A stretch of 64,000 nt of DNA, from the NCBI GenBank assembly GCA_963810815.1, contig CAWEPB010000006.1, positions 93,732 through 157,731 of the forward strand. The letters run 5' to 3'. The first letter of the stretch is position 1. Each line of letters begins with the position of its first letter. Made by a program: the position numbers and the translations under genes. This DNA comes from CAVQWT01 sp963810815. GTDB taxonomy: Bacteria; Pseudomonadota; Gammaproteobacteria; Burkholderiales; Casimicrobiaceae. Under the pieces are notes generated by a model that did no database searches, was not told the origin of the DNA, and saw only the letters and a program-made list of their open reading frames with translations. Of this stretch, positions 34,377-42,263 are shown piece after piece.

Positions 34377-35423
34377 TCAGAGCACGGCGTTGAACACGAA
34401 GCCCACCAGCAGGATGCCGCTGGCGACCACGCCGACGAACGTGGCGATGAGCCGCAGCTTCAGCACCTTGCGCAGGATCACCATCTCCGGCAGCGACAGG
34501 GCGATCACGCTCATCATGAACGCGAGCACGGTGCCCAGCGCCGCGCCCTTGGCCAGCAGCGCCTGCACGATCGGGATCACGCCCGCGGCGTTGGTGTACA
34601 TCGGTACGCCGATCAGCACGGCCAGCGGCACCGCCCACCAGGCATCCTTGCCCATGAAGCTGGCCATGAAGTCTTCCGGCACGTAGCCGTGGATGCCGGC
34701 ACCGATGGCGATGCCCGCCAGGATGTACGGCCACACCTTGCCGACGATCTCGCGCACCGAGGCGAAGCCGGCGTCGATGCGCTCGCCCAGCGTGAGCCTG
34801 TACTCGCCCACCACGGCGGTCGTATGCGGCATCGCGCGCACCCAGTCTTCCAGATGCGCCTCCATCTTCAGCCGCCCGATGACCCAGCCGGCGACGATGG
34901 CCACCGTCAGCCCCAGCCCGAGGTAGAGCAGGGCCACCTTCCAGCCGAAGAGGCCGAACAGCAGCGTGAGCGCGACCTCGTTGACCATCGGCGCCGAGAT
35001 CAGGAACGAGAAGGTCACACCCAGAGGCACGCCGGCCTGCACGAAGCCGATGAACAGCGGCACGGCGGAGCAGGAGCAGAACGGGGTCACGATGCCCAGC
35101 GTCGCCGCCATGACGTTGGCGGCCCCCTCGCTGCGGCCGGCCAGCAGGGCGCGGGTGCGCTCGGGCGTGAAGTAGGAATTGATCATTCCCATCACGAACA
35201 CGATGCCGGTGAGGAGGAGCAGGACCTTCGGGGTGTCGTAGAGGAAGAACTGCAGCGCGCCGCCCAGGTGACTGTCCCGTTCGACCGGCAGCGCGGCCAC
35301 CAGCGCTTCCGAGGCCGGGCTCAGGGTCTGGTACAGGCCGAACCATGCCGCCGCGGCCAGCAACAGGAAGAGCAGCGGCTGCTGGTTGGGCCAGCGCTTC
35401 AATGGGGCAAGGACGGCGTTCAT
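34377..35423 (-). CDS. ArsP-like permease (DUF318)
   Basis: A 348-residue membrane protein of the ArsP family, with about eight to ten helices. The hallmark is VTPFCSCSAVPLFIGFVQAG followed by PLGVTFSFLISAPMVNEVAL, closer to organoarsenical exporter ArsP than the permease at 23354. A second repeat has GVPMYTNAAGVIPIVQALL, with MMSVIALSLPEMVILRKVLK near the end. ATG 35423 begins the seven-gene operon that runs to 30583. ArsP exports trivalent methylated arsenicals, which fits the arsM gene 10 kb away; the substrate here is inferred. Confidence 0.85.
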   Translation of the reverse strand: MNAVLAPLKRWPNQQPLLFLLLAAAAWFGLYQTLSPASEALVAALPVERDSHLGGALQFFLYDTPKVLLLLTGIVFVMGMINSYFTPERTRALLAGRSEGAANVMAATLGIVTPFCSCSAVPLFIGFVQAGVPLGVTFSFLISAPMVNEVALTLLFGLFGWKVALLYLGLGLTVAIVAGWVIGRLKMEAHLEDWVRAMPHTTAVVGEYRLTLGERIDAGFASVREIVGKVWPYILAGIAIGAGIHGYVPEDFMASFMGKDAWWAVPLAVLIGVPMYTNAAGVIPIVQALLAKGAALGTVLAFMMSVIALSLPEMVILRKVLKLRLIATFVGVVASGILLVGFVFNAVL

Positions 35424-35652
35424 CCGATAGATCCTTCGACAATCCGCGCGGGGCAAAGCCACGCCCCATACACCGAAGACGAACCACCTTCCCGAAAGAT
35501 GCCGGCCCGGCCGCAAATTCTCGCCGGGGTCGGACCTCCTGCCCGGGAAGGAGGGTTCCGGGGAGTGCAGATCAACGCGTCCTGGTCGATAATGCGCGTG
35601 GCGACGAGTCTGCTTGCCGAAGCGCAGGTCACGGATATTCAAGGAGAAAAAT

Positions 35653-35967
35653 ATGCCCAAGCTGCCACCCTCCGGCGCCGGCCGGTTTGCCAACGACTAC
35701 CCTGACGTCTGGGAAAATTACGCGGCCCTGGGGAAGTCGGTCGCAGAGGCCGGGGAACTCGATGCCCGCACCCGCCGCTTGCTGAAGCTGGCGCTGGCCG
35801 TCGGCGCCGGGTCAGAGGGAGCGGTCCATTCCCATGCCCGCCAGGCCCGCGAGGAAGGAATCACGGACGCCGACATCCGTCAGGTCGTCCTGCTGGCCAT
35901 CACCACGCTCGGCTTTCCCGCGGCGATGGCGGCCTATTCGTGGGTCAACGATATCCTGAAGCCTTGA
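35653..35967 (+). CDS. CMD-family (AhpD-like) small protein without CxxC
   Basis: A 104-residue carboxymuconolactone-decarboxylase-like helical protein. LLKLALAVGAGSEGAVHSHARQAREEGITDADI follows the family pattern in position. But the redox CxxC that AhpD-type members carry is replaced by S-E-G-A, so thiol chemistry is unlikely. AAGGAG precedes ATG 35653 by seven bases. It diverges from the ArsP-like permease (229-base shared region without an obvious operator) and converges on the ECF sigma gene. Its role is unknown. Confidence 0.8.
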   Translation: MPKLPPSGAGRFANDYPDVWENYAALGKSVAEAGELDARTRRLLKLALAVGAGSEGAVHSHARQAREEGITDADIRQVVLLAITTLGFPAAMAAYSWVNDILKP

Positions 35968-36075
35968 CCGGACCTATCCGTCCGCCCCGCGAAACGTCGA
36001 CTCACTCGCAGGCCGGATCGGTTCGCCGGTCGACAGGATGGCCGATCCGACCCGAGCGGGGGTGATGCACCCGGA

Positions 36076-36609
36076 TCAGGTGATCGGCGGGCGCGGCACG
36101 AAATCGCTCACTTGCCCGGCTGCGTCCAGGCGCACCTGACACGCCTGCGAGAGCTGTTCGCGCAGTCGTTTGCGCGCGCGCTGGATCCGGGACTTGGCGC
36201 CAGGCAGGCTGAGGCCCTTGCGGCGGGCATACTCGATCTGCGGCAGGCCCTCGAGGTCGCACAGGGTTATCGCCTCGCGATCCTCGGGACTCAGTTCGGC
36301 GAGCACGCGCGGCAGGCAGGCGACCAGCGTATCGACGGTCGCGACCTCCTCGACCTCGTTGGCCAGATCCGCCGGCAGTTCGATCGTCTCGCGCCTGAGG
36401 CGCAGCCGATCCGCCACCGAGTTGCGCGCCACTTCGAACAGCCAGGCCCGGGCATTTTCGATGGCGCAGAACCGCTCGCCCTGGCGCATGGCCTTGACGA
36501 AGAGATCCTGCAGCATGTCGTCCGCATCGACCGGATTGCCCAGGCGATGCCGCAGCCAGCCGCGCAATTCGGCCTCGTTCGCGTGCCACGCGGTCAGCAG
36601 GCAGTTCAC
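36076..36609 (-). CDS. ECF RNA polymerase sigma factor (SigZ-like)
   Basis: A 177-residue group 4 sigma factor. Region 2 is present (PVDADDMLQDLFVKAM, FCAIENARAWLFEVARNSVADRLR), as is region 4 (LSPEDREAITLCDLEGLPQIEYARRKGLSLPGAKSRIQRARKRL, read as HTH). A C-terminal tail, CQVRLDAAGQVSDFVPRP, is the Cys-containing extension typical of SigZ-like members and may sense thiol or metal status. GTG 36609 overlaps the stop of a truncated Bug-protein fragment as GTGA. No anti-sigma gene is adjacent. Likely targets are nearby redox genes, but no shared promoter motif was identified. Confidence 0.88.
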   Translation of the reverse strand: MNCLLTAWHANEAELRGWLRHRLGNPVDADDMLQDLFVKAMRQGERFCAIENARAWLFEVARNSVADRLRLRRETIELPADLANEVEEVATVDTLVACLPRVLAELSPEDREAITLCDLEGLPQIEYARRKGLSLPGAKSRIQRARKRLREQLSQACQVRLDAAGQVSDFVPRPPIT

Positions 36610-36797
36610 GGCAGGATTCCCTGGCCGAGGCGTCGCTGCAACTGCTGCGACACCGCGCGCGCGACGATGTCCACCGCGCCGCCCGCGCTATAGCCGACGA
36701 TCACGTGGATCGGACCGGTCGGGTAGCTCTGGGCCCGCGCAACGGGCACAGCAATAAGGCAGGCCATCAGCGCGCCAGGCATCGGTCGTCGATTCAT
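36606..36797 (-). pseudogene. Truncated Bug/TctC solute-binding protein fragment
   Basis: Only 63 codons: signal peptide MPGALMACLIAVPVARAQ, then SYPTGPIHVIVGYSAGGAVD and IVARAVSQQLQRRLGQ, the first strands and helix of a tripartite-tricarboxylate binding protein. It ends abruptly at a TGA that overlaps the sigma factor start. The sigma gene appears to have been inserted into, or fused to, an old Bug gene whose expression signals it now uses. Confidence 0.75.
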
Positions 36798-36885
36798 CGG
36801 GGCTTCTCGAGGCATTTGGATTCTGCGGCGTGACCGGCGGCAAACCGGAATCCGGCCGCTTCGATCGGGAGAGTACCGCACCCGG

Positions 36886-37893
36886 CTACTGCCTTTCGAT
36901 CTTCGCCACCTCGATCACGCGGCGCCACTTGGCGATGTCGGAAACGACGAGCTGCCGCATTTCCTCCGGCGTGCTGCCGCGTGCGCTGACCCCGGCGGCT
37001 TCGAGCCGGCTCTTCACCTCCGGCGCGGCGAGCGCGGCGGCGATCGCCAGGTTGAGCCGGTCGACGATCGCCCGCGGCGTGCGGGCCGGCGCCGCGATGG
37101 CGTTCCACGACGACGCCTGGTAGCCCGGGACGCCGCTCTCGGCCACCGTGGGCACGTCGGGCAGCAGCGGCGAGCGCCGGTCGGAGGTCACCGCGAGGAT
37201 CTTCACGGCGCCGCTCTGCGCCTGCGGAATGATGGGGGCGAGCATCTCGAACGCGATTTCCACGTCCTTCCCGCGCAGCGCGCTGATGACCGCGGGGCTG
37301 CCCTTGTACGGAATCGTTTCGGCGTCGACGCCCGCCATCGACTTGAACAGCTCGGCCGACAGGTGCTGGGTGCTGCCGATGTTGATCGTGCCGATGTTCA
37401 GCTTGCCGGGGTTCGACTTGGCGCGTGCGATGAGGCTGCGCAGCGAATCGATCTTCGTGTCCGGCGTGGTGACGACGGCAACGTCGAAGAACCCGAGCGT
37501 CGACACCGGCGCGAAATCCGCGACCGTGTCGTAGGGCAGCGACTTGAACAGCGAGGCGCTGACCGCGTTGCCGTTGGACATCAGGAGCAGCGTGTAGCCG
37601 TCGGGCTCGGCCTTGGCGACCGCATCGGCGGCGACGATGCCGCCGGCACTGGGCCGGTTGTCGACGACGAACTGCTGGCCGAGGTCCTGCGACAGCTTCT
37701 GCGCGACGACGCGTGCCGTGATGTCGGCGACGCCTCCGGGCCCGAAGCCGACCACCAGCTTGACCGGCTTCGACGGCCAGTTCTGCGCCGTCGCCCCAGT
37801 CGCGAACCCGAGCAGCACCGCGGCGACCGCAGCCAACGCGGCGTGGAAAAGTCGCGCCGGACTCCCGCGCGCCGCGGTTGCGAATTGGCGCAT
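36886..37893 (-). CDS. Bug/TctC-family tripartite tricarboxylate solute-binding protein
   Basis: A 335-residue periplasmic binding protein. The signal peptide (AALAAVAAVLLGFATGATAQ) precedes WPSKPVKLVVGFGPGGVADI, ENRP-type VVDNRPSAGGIVAADAVAKA, then YKGSPAVISALRGKDVEIAFE, and LLPDVPTVAESGVPGYQASSW. Members bind carboxylates, aspartate/glutamate or aromatic acids. Burkholderiales hold many orphan copies, and no TctA/TctB membrane genes are present here. The ligand is not predictable. Confidence 0.92.
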   Translation of the reverse strand: MRQFATAARGSPARLFHAALAAVAAVLLGFATGATAQNWPSKPVKLVVGFGPGGVADITARVVAQKLSQDLGQQFVVDNRPSAGGIVAADAVAKAEPDGYTLLLMSNGNAVSASLFKSLPYDTVADFAPVSTLGFFDVAVVTTPDTKIDSLRSLIARAKSNPGKLNIGTINIGSTQHLSAELFKSMAGVDAETIPYKGSPAVISALRGKDVEIAFEMLAPIIPQAQSGAVKILAVTSDRRSPLLPDVPTVAESGVPGYQASSWNAIAAPARTPRAIVDRLNLAIAAALAAPEVKSRLEAAGVSARGSTPEEMRQLVVSDIAKWRRVIEVAKIERQ

Positions 37894-37917
37894 GCGGCCC
37901 GCTCCCTGTTCGCGCGG

Positions 37918-38586
37918 TCAGCCGGGCCCCTGCTGCAGGCCGATCGGAGGTGGCGTATTCGCCGGCGGATACGCCGGCGCTGGCGTGCCGGCCGGCGGAT
38001 ACGTCGGCGGCGGCGTGCCGGCCGGCGGGTAGGACGGCGCCGGCACGTAACCACCGGAGCGCGACGGCGCCAGCGTGTTCGGCGGCGGATAGCTCGGTGC
38101 CGGCGCCGGGAACGTCCGCACATTCGGCGGGGGTGCGCCGGCGACCATGCGCGTCGGCACCCGGTTGCCCCGCGCGAACATGCATTGCAGGTAGACGCTG
38201 TCGTAGCGGCGCTGGACGTCGGCGGCGGAAAGCCCGGCGACGTTGGTCCCGGCCGCGCTGCCGAACAGCAGTCCGGTGCCGGCGCCGATCGCGGCCCCCG
38301 CTCCCGCCTGACCGGTCGCCGAGCCGATGATGGCGCCGGCGGCGGCGCCGAGCGCGGTGCCGGCGATGGCATTGGCCGCGACGGTGTCGTTGTAGGCCTG
38401 GCCGGCGGTGACTCCGCCGAGTGCGGCATCCGCGTACTGCCGGCAGGCCGCCGCGTCGACCTGGAACTGCGCCGGCGACTTCGTCGACCCCGGCAGCGAC
38501 GGGATGCTGGGCCCGCTGGGTATCTGTGCACAGGCGCCGACGAGGGCGCTTGCGGCGAGCGGCAGCAGGATCGAGCGCAGGCTCAT
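37918..38586 (-). CDS. Glycine-zipper lipoprotein with proline-rich repeats
   Basis: A 222-residue outer-membrane-type lipoprotein. Lipobox LVGAC (Cys 19) ends the signal. A glycine-zipper region (ANAIAGTALGAAAGAIIGSA, about 78-125) follows, similar to YmgG/Omp zipper proteins that insert in membranes. The tail consists of PPAGTP-type repeats (YPPAGTPPPTYPPAGTPAPA) encoded by GC-rich 24-27-bp repeats. ATG 38586. It is 10 bases downstream of the Gly/Trp-rich exported protein gene, so both are probably cotranscribed and envelope related. Function unknown. Confidence 0.78.
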   Translation of the reverse strand: MSLRSILLPLAASALVGACAQIPSGPSIPSLPGSTKSPAQFQVDAAACRQYADAALGGVTAGQAYNDTVAANAIAGTALGAAAGAIIGSATGQAGAGAAIGAGTGLLFGSAAGTNVAGLSAADVQRRYDSVYLQCMFARGNRVPTRMVAGAPPPNVRTFPAPAPSYPPPNTLAPSRSGGYVPAPSYPPAGTPPPTYPPAGTPAPAYPPANTPPPIGLQQGPG

Positions 38587-38596
38587 GAGTTCTCGC

Positions 38597-39451
38597 TCAG
38601 TTCGTCGGCGCGGCGGGCGCAACCCGCGACGGACTCGACCGGACCGGCGCCACCTGCGGCGGCGTGCCCGCGGCGGACGGCGCCTGCGGGATCACCGGGA
38701 TCCAGGCGCTGCTGCATTCCTGGACATGCGGGTAGTAACCGGACGGGCTGCTGCAGTAATACCAGTAACTCGGTGGCGCCGATGCTGCCGACCCCGAGCC
38801 CCACTCTGCCCCTGCCGCGGTCCCGCTGGCCGACGGCGATTCGATCCAGCCCCCGGATTCGGAACCGACCGCACCGGTCCAAACGTCGCTGCCGATCGGG
38901 ACGGTGGTCCAGGATCCGGTGACGGTCGTCGGCCAACCCCACGCGCCGGGCCAACCCAAGGTCACGCCCACGCCGGGGCCCCACCAGCCCGTGTTCCATC
39001 CCCACCAACCGCTGTTCCAGCCCCACCAGCCATTGTTCCAACCCCACCAGCCGGGGTTGCCGGCGACCCAGGCCCCACTGCCCCAGCCCGGCCGGCCCCA
39101 GCCGGGGGCACCCCAACCCGGACGCCCCCAACCCGGAGCGCCCCAGACCGGCCTGCCGCCGCCCGGCCCGACCCAGCGGCCACCGTTCCAGGAACCGCCG
39201 GTGCCGGGGTGGCGCCAGCCGGAACTTCCATGCCAGCCGGGGCTGCCGCCGCGACTCGAGCTGCTGCCCCAACTCGCGCTGCTGCCGCGAGCGGCCGCCA
39301 TGCCCGCACCCGCTCCGTGGCTGAATCCGCCGCCGCGCCCCGCGCTCGGGCCACCGCCGCCACCGCCGCCGCCACGTCCCTGCGCCCAAACGTCGCCGCC
39401 CGCCAGCGCCAGCGCCGCCACGGCCGTCAATGCAATCGCGAGCCTCTTCAT
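38597..39451 (-). CDS. Exported Gly/Trp-rich repeat protein
   Basis: A 284-residue secreted protein of unknown function. The signal peptide is ALTAVAALALAGGDVWAQ. A Gly/Ser-rich stretch is followed by two repeat blocks: four or so WGAPGWGRPG units (about 105-130) and four GWWGWNxG units (about 136-160). The second block alternates tryptophan-rich strands. The C-terminal module, SYWYYCSSPSGYYPHVQECS with paired cysteines, is common at the end of betaproteobacterial envelope proteins. It shares an operon with the glycine-zipper lipoprotein. ATG 39451. Confidence 0.75.
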   Translation of the reverse strand: MKRLAIALTAVAALALAGGDVWAQGRGGGGGGGGPSAGRGGGFSHGAGAGMAAARGSSASWGSSSSRGGSPGWHGSSGWRHPGTGGSWNGGRWVGPGGGRPVWGAPGWGRPGWGAPGWGRPGWGSGAWVAGNPGWWGWNNGWWGWNSGWWGWNTGWWGPGVGVTLGWPGAWGWPTTVTGSWTTVPIGSDVWTGAVGSESGGWIESPSASGTAAGAEWGSGSAASAPPSYWYYCSSPSGYYPHVQECSSAWIPVIPQAPSAAGTPPQVAPVRSSPSRVAPAAPTN

Positions 39452-39603
39452 TTCACGTCTCCCGATGCCGCAAACCCGCGTCCGAACCTGCGGATCCGGC
39501 AGGAACTCCGATATCTCCAGAACGGGCGGGGGGACCGAAGCGTTGACCCGGGCCGACGCGCCCTGCCCGCCCCGGCCCCGACCGGACCGGCAGGGCGGCC
39601 GGG

Positions 39604-40857
39604 CTATCCGTAACGCGCGAGCGTCAGTCCTTCGAGGTCGACTTCCGGCTGGCGTCCGGAGATCACGTCGGCGACGACTCGGCCGCTGCCGGCGGCCATC
39701 GTCCAGCCCAGCGTGCCGTGACCCGTGGAAACGAACAGGTTCGCGTACGGCGTCGGGCCGAGGACCGGGGTGCCGTCCGGCGTCATGGGGCGCAGGCCGG
39801 TCCAGAATTCGGCGCGCCCCACGTCGCCGCCGCGAGGAAACAGATCGGTCACGACGTGCTCCAGCGTCGCCCGGCGCGCCGCGTGCAGCGTCAGGTCGTA
39901 GCCGGCAAGCTCGGCGGTGCCGCCGACCCGGATGCGGTCGCCCAGCCGCGTGACCGCGACCTTGTGCGTCTCGTCCATGATCGTCGACTCCGGCGCACCC
40001 CTGGGGTCGGTGATCGGCACCGTGATCGAATAGCCCTTGACCGGATACACGGGCAGCGCGAGTCCCAGCGGACGGAGCAGCAGCGGCGAGTAGCTGCCCA
40101 GCGCGACGAGGTACGCGTCGGCGGTCAGCGTGCCCGCGTCGGTGGCCACGCCGGCGATGCGTCCGCGTTCGCGCGCGAGGCCGTCGATGCGCACGCCGAA
40201 GCGGAATTGCACGCCCGCCTGCGCCGCCAGCGCGGCGAGATTCTGCGTGAACTTGAAGCAGTCGCCGGTCTCGTCGTCGGGCAGCCGCAGCGCGCCGACG
40301 AATTTCTCCTGCACCGCGGCGAGCGCCGGCTCGACCGCGACGTACCCGGAACGGTCGAGCACGGCGTACGGCACGCCGTACTCCTTCAGGATCGCGACGT
40401 CCTTGGCGACCCCGTCGAGCTGCTTCTGCGTCCGGAAGAGCTGCAGCGTGCCGAGGCTGCGCTCGTCGTACGCGATGCCGGTCTCGCGCCGCAGCGCGCG
40501 CAGGCAGTCGCGGCTGTATTCGGCCAGCCGCAGCATGCGCCCCTTGTTGATCCGGTACCGCGCCGCGGTGCAGTTGCGCAGCATCGACAGTCCCCAGCGC
40601 CACATCGCGGAGTCGAGCCGCGGCCGGATCACCAGAGGGCGGTGATGCATCAGCAGCCACTGGATCGCCTTCACCGGCACGCCGGGTCCGGCCCAGGGCG
40701 CCGAATAGCCGGGCGAGACCTCCCCCGCGTTGGCGTAGGAAGTTTCCAGCGCCGGCGCGCCCTGGCGATCGACGACGGTGACCTCGTGGCCCGCACGACC
40801 GAGGTAGTACGCGGCGCTGGTTCCGATGACCCCGCTGCCGAGGACGATGACTTTCAT
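39604..40857 (-). CDS. dadA: D-amino acid dehydrogenase small subunit
   Basis: A 417-residue FAD-dependent membrane-associated dehydrogenase. It oxidises D-amino acids to 2-oxo acids and passes electrons to the respiratory chain. Seen: MKVIVLGSGVIGTSAAYYL (FAD Rossmann motif), TSYANAGEVSPGYSAPWAGP (DadA signature), YPVKGYSITVPI, RVGGTAELAG, and GHGTLGWTMAAGSGRVVADV at the C-terminus. ATG 40857 is the normal start. No alanine racemase (dadX) gene is adjacent. Confidence 0.9.
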   Translation of the reverse strand: MKVIVLGSGVIGTSAAYYLGRAGHEVTVVDRQGAPALETSYANAGEVSPGYSAPWAGPGVPVKAIQWLLMHHRPLVIRPRLDSAMWRWGLSMLRNCTAARYRINKGRMLRLAEYSRDCLRALRRETGIAYDERSLGTLQLFRTQKQLDGVAKDVAILKEYGVPYAVLDRSGYVAVEPALAAVQEKFVGALRLPDDETGDCFKFTQNLAALAAQAGVQFRFGVRIDGLARERGRIAGVATDAGTLTADAYLVALGSYSPLLLRPLGLALPVYPVKGYSITVPITDPRGAPESTIMDETHKVAVTRLGDRIRVGGTAELAGYDLTLHAARRATLEHVVTDLFPRGGDVGRAEFWTGLRPMTPDGTPVLGPTPYANLFVSTGHGTLGWTMAAGSGRVVADVISGRQPEVDLEGLTLARYG

Positions 40858-40951
40858 GCGATTCCTGCGCCCGACGCCGGCACGATGCGCCAACCGGACC
40901 TGCGGGCAATCCGCGGGCTCCGGCGACGCGTGCGCGCGCCGCCGTCGCGCT

Positions 40952-41320
40952 CTAGTTGCTGGTCTGCGGCGCGACGGGCATCCCGACCACGGACTTGCAG
41001 CGGCCGGCGAGCACCATGCTGTCCTCGGTCAACAGCGCGGTCTCGCCGTCGAGGTACAGCGTCACGCGGCCGTTGCCGTATTTTTCCTGCGCCGCGCTTT
41101 CCTGGCGCGGCAATACGATCCGGCGGCCCTGGTGGATCGCCTCGGCCTGTCGTCCGTCCGACGCGCGCAGCACGGTCAGCGTACCGCCCTGCTCGCAGAC
41201 GTAATCGATGCGCGGGGGCAGCACGGTTTCCGGCAAACCCGGCGCGACGCACCCCGCCAGCAGGCATGCGACGGCGACGGCACCGAGGAAGGCCGGCAAC
41301 GACGATCGGTTCTCTTGCAT
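40952..41320 (-). CDS. MliC-family lysozyme inhibitor lipoprotein
   Basis: A 122-residue lipoprotein with lipobox CLLAGC. The MliC-like domain has DYVCEQGGTLTVLRASDGRQ, KYGNGRVTLYLDGE and LTEDSMVLAGRC; two cysteines bracket the domain as in family members. MliC proteins bind C-type lysozyme and protect the wall. ATG 41320; the region upstream is the second long-repeat array, so its promoter must be in or next to the repeats. Confidence 0.82.
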   Translation of the reverse strand: MQENRSSLPAFLGAVAVACLLAGCVAPGLPETVLPPRIDYVCEQGGTLTVLRASDGRQAEAIHQGRRIVLPRQESAAQEKYGNGRVTLYLDGETALLTEDSMVLAGRCKSVVGMPVAPQTSN

Positions 41321-41395
41321 GTGGTGGGGGTCCTTGGCTCGATTCGGCGGGCCGATAAGCGGCGCCGGGTCCATTATCCCCCGACTTCGCCGACA

Positions 41396-42112
41396 TCCGC
41401 GACGCTCGGGTGGCCGTGGACCGCGCGGCCCGCCCGCGACCGTGGCAGCCGGGCTCCATTGCGACCGTGCCAATGTCGACGAGCGTCGGAATCGACGGCC
41501 CCGCGCGAGGCGAGTGGGGTGGTCGAGCCGCGCGCGGGGCCGGCGAGTCCGGCGCGGGGCTCGGGTGGCCATGGACCGCGCGTCCCGCCCGCCACCGCGG
41601 CGCGCTGGCTCGACCACCCCACTCGCCCGCACGCCGCGGCGTCGTGCGCGCCGCGCTGCGCCGGTGGTAGCGGCGACCGTTGACGGCCTCGACCGTGGCA
41701 ACCGCGCTCCATTGCGACCGTGCCAATATCGATGAGCGCCGGGATCGGCGGCCCCGCGCGAGGCGAGTGGGGTGGTCGAGCCGCGCGCGGGGCCGGCGAG
41801 CCCGACGCGGGGCTCGGTTGGCCCTGGACCGCGCGTCCCGCCCGCCACCGCGGCGCGCTGGCTCGACCACCCCACTCGCCCGCACGCCGCGGCGTCGTGC
41901 GCGCCGCGCTGCGGCGTGGCATCGGCGATCGGAGGCAGCATGGATCGCGGCGCGGGTGCTCGGCGGCGATCGTGCGACCGGCACCGACCGTCGACCATGG
42001 CAACCGCGCTCCATTGCGACCGTGCCAATGCCGACGAGCGCCGGAATCGGCGGCCCCGCGCGAGGCGAGTGGGGTGGTCGAGCCGCGCGCGGGGCCGGCG
42101 AGTCCGGCGCGG
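41396..42112. repeat. Long inverted-repeat element, array 2
   Basis: The 943 bases between the MliC and aminotransferase genes hold no gene but several copies of the element found at 9941-10262. The 21-bp core (containing CGAGTGGGGTGGTCGAG) is at 41509-41529, 41762-41782 and 42064-42084. Its inverse is at 41607-41627 and 41860-41880. Forward cores are flanked by GGCCCCGCGCG / CGCGCGGGGCC. Units repeat every 253-302 bases; between them is a conserved single-copy-like part with CCATTGCGACCGTGCCAAT. From 42113 to 42200 a short GGCGCGAGTCCGGCGC / GCGGAAATGGGC repeat continues. Confidence 0.85.
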
Positions 42113-42263
42113 GTGCGGAAATGGGCGTGATCGTCGGCGCAAGTCCGGCGCGGGGGCGGAAATGGGCGTGGCCATCGGCGCGAGTCCGGCGCACGGGCGG
42201 AAATGGGCACCGCCATCGTGCCGGCGTAAACTTGGCACACCCTCTGCCGCGCGCGATCCGTCC

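Noticed and set aside
35424..35652. Riboswitch or operator in the permease/CMD divergent gap
   Set aside because: No conserved riboswitch core and no clear symmetric site; a GATAAT at 35588 has no matching -35.
36014..36049. Hairpin (CGGATCGG / CCGATCCG) as terminator between the CMD and sigma genes
   Set aside because: Long 20-base loop and no T run; too weak to list as a feature.
41396..42112. Possible CRISPR array in the repeat region
   Set aside because: Repeats alternate in orientation and unit length is 250-300 bp, with conserved rather than unique sequence between cores; no cas genes are in the window.
41360..42260. Long ORFs through the repeat array, giving Arg/Pro/Ser-rich proteins
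   Set aside because: They are translations of the inverted repeats in several frames, with no start signal, no conservation pattern and no domain.
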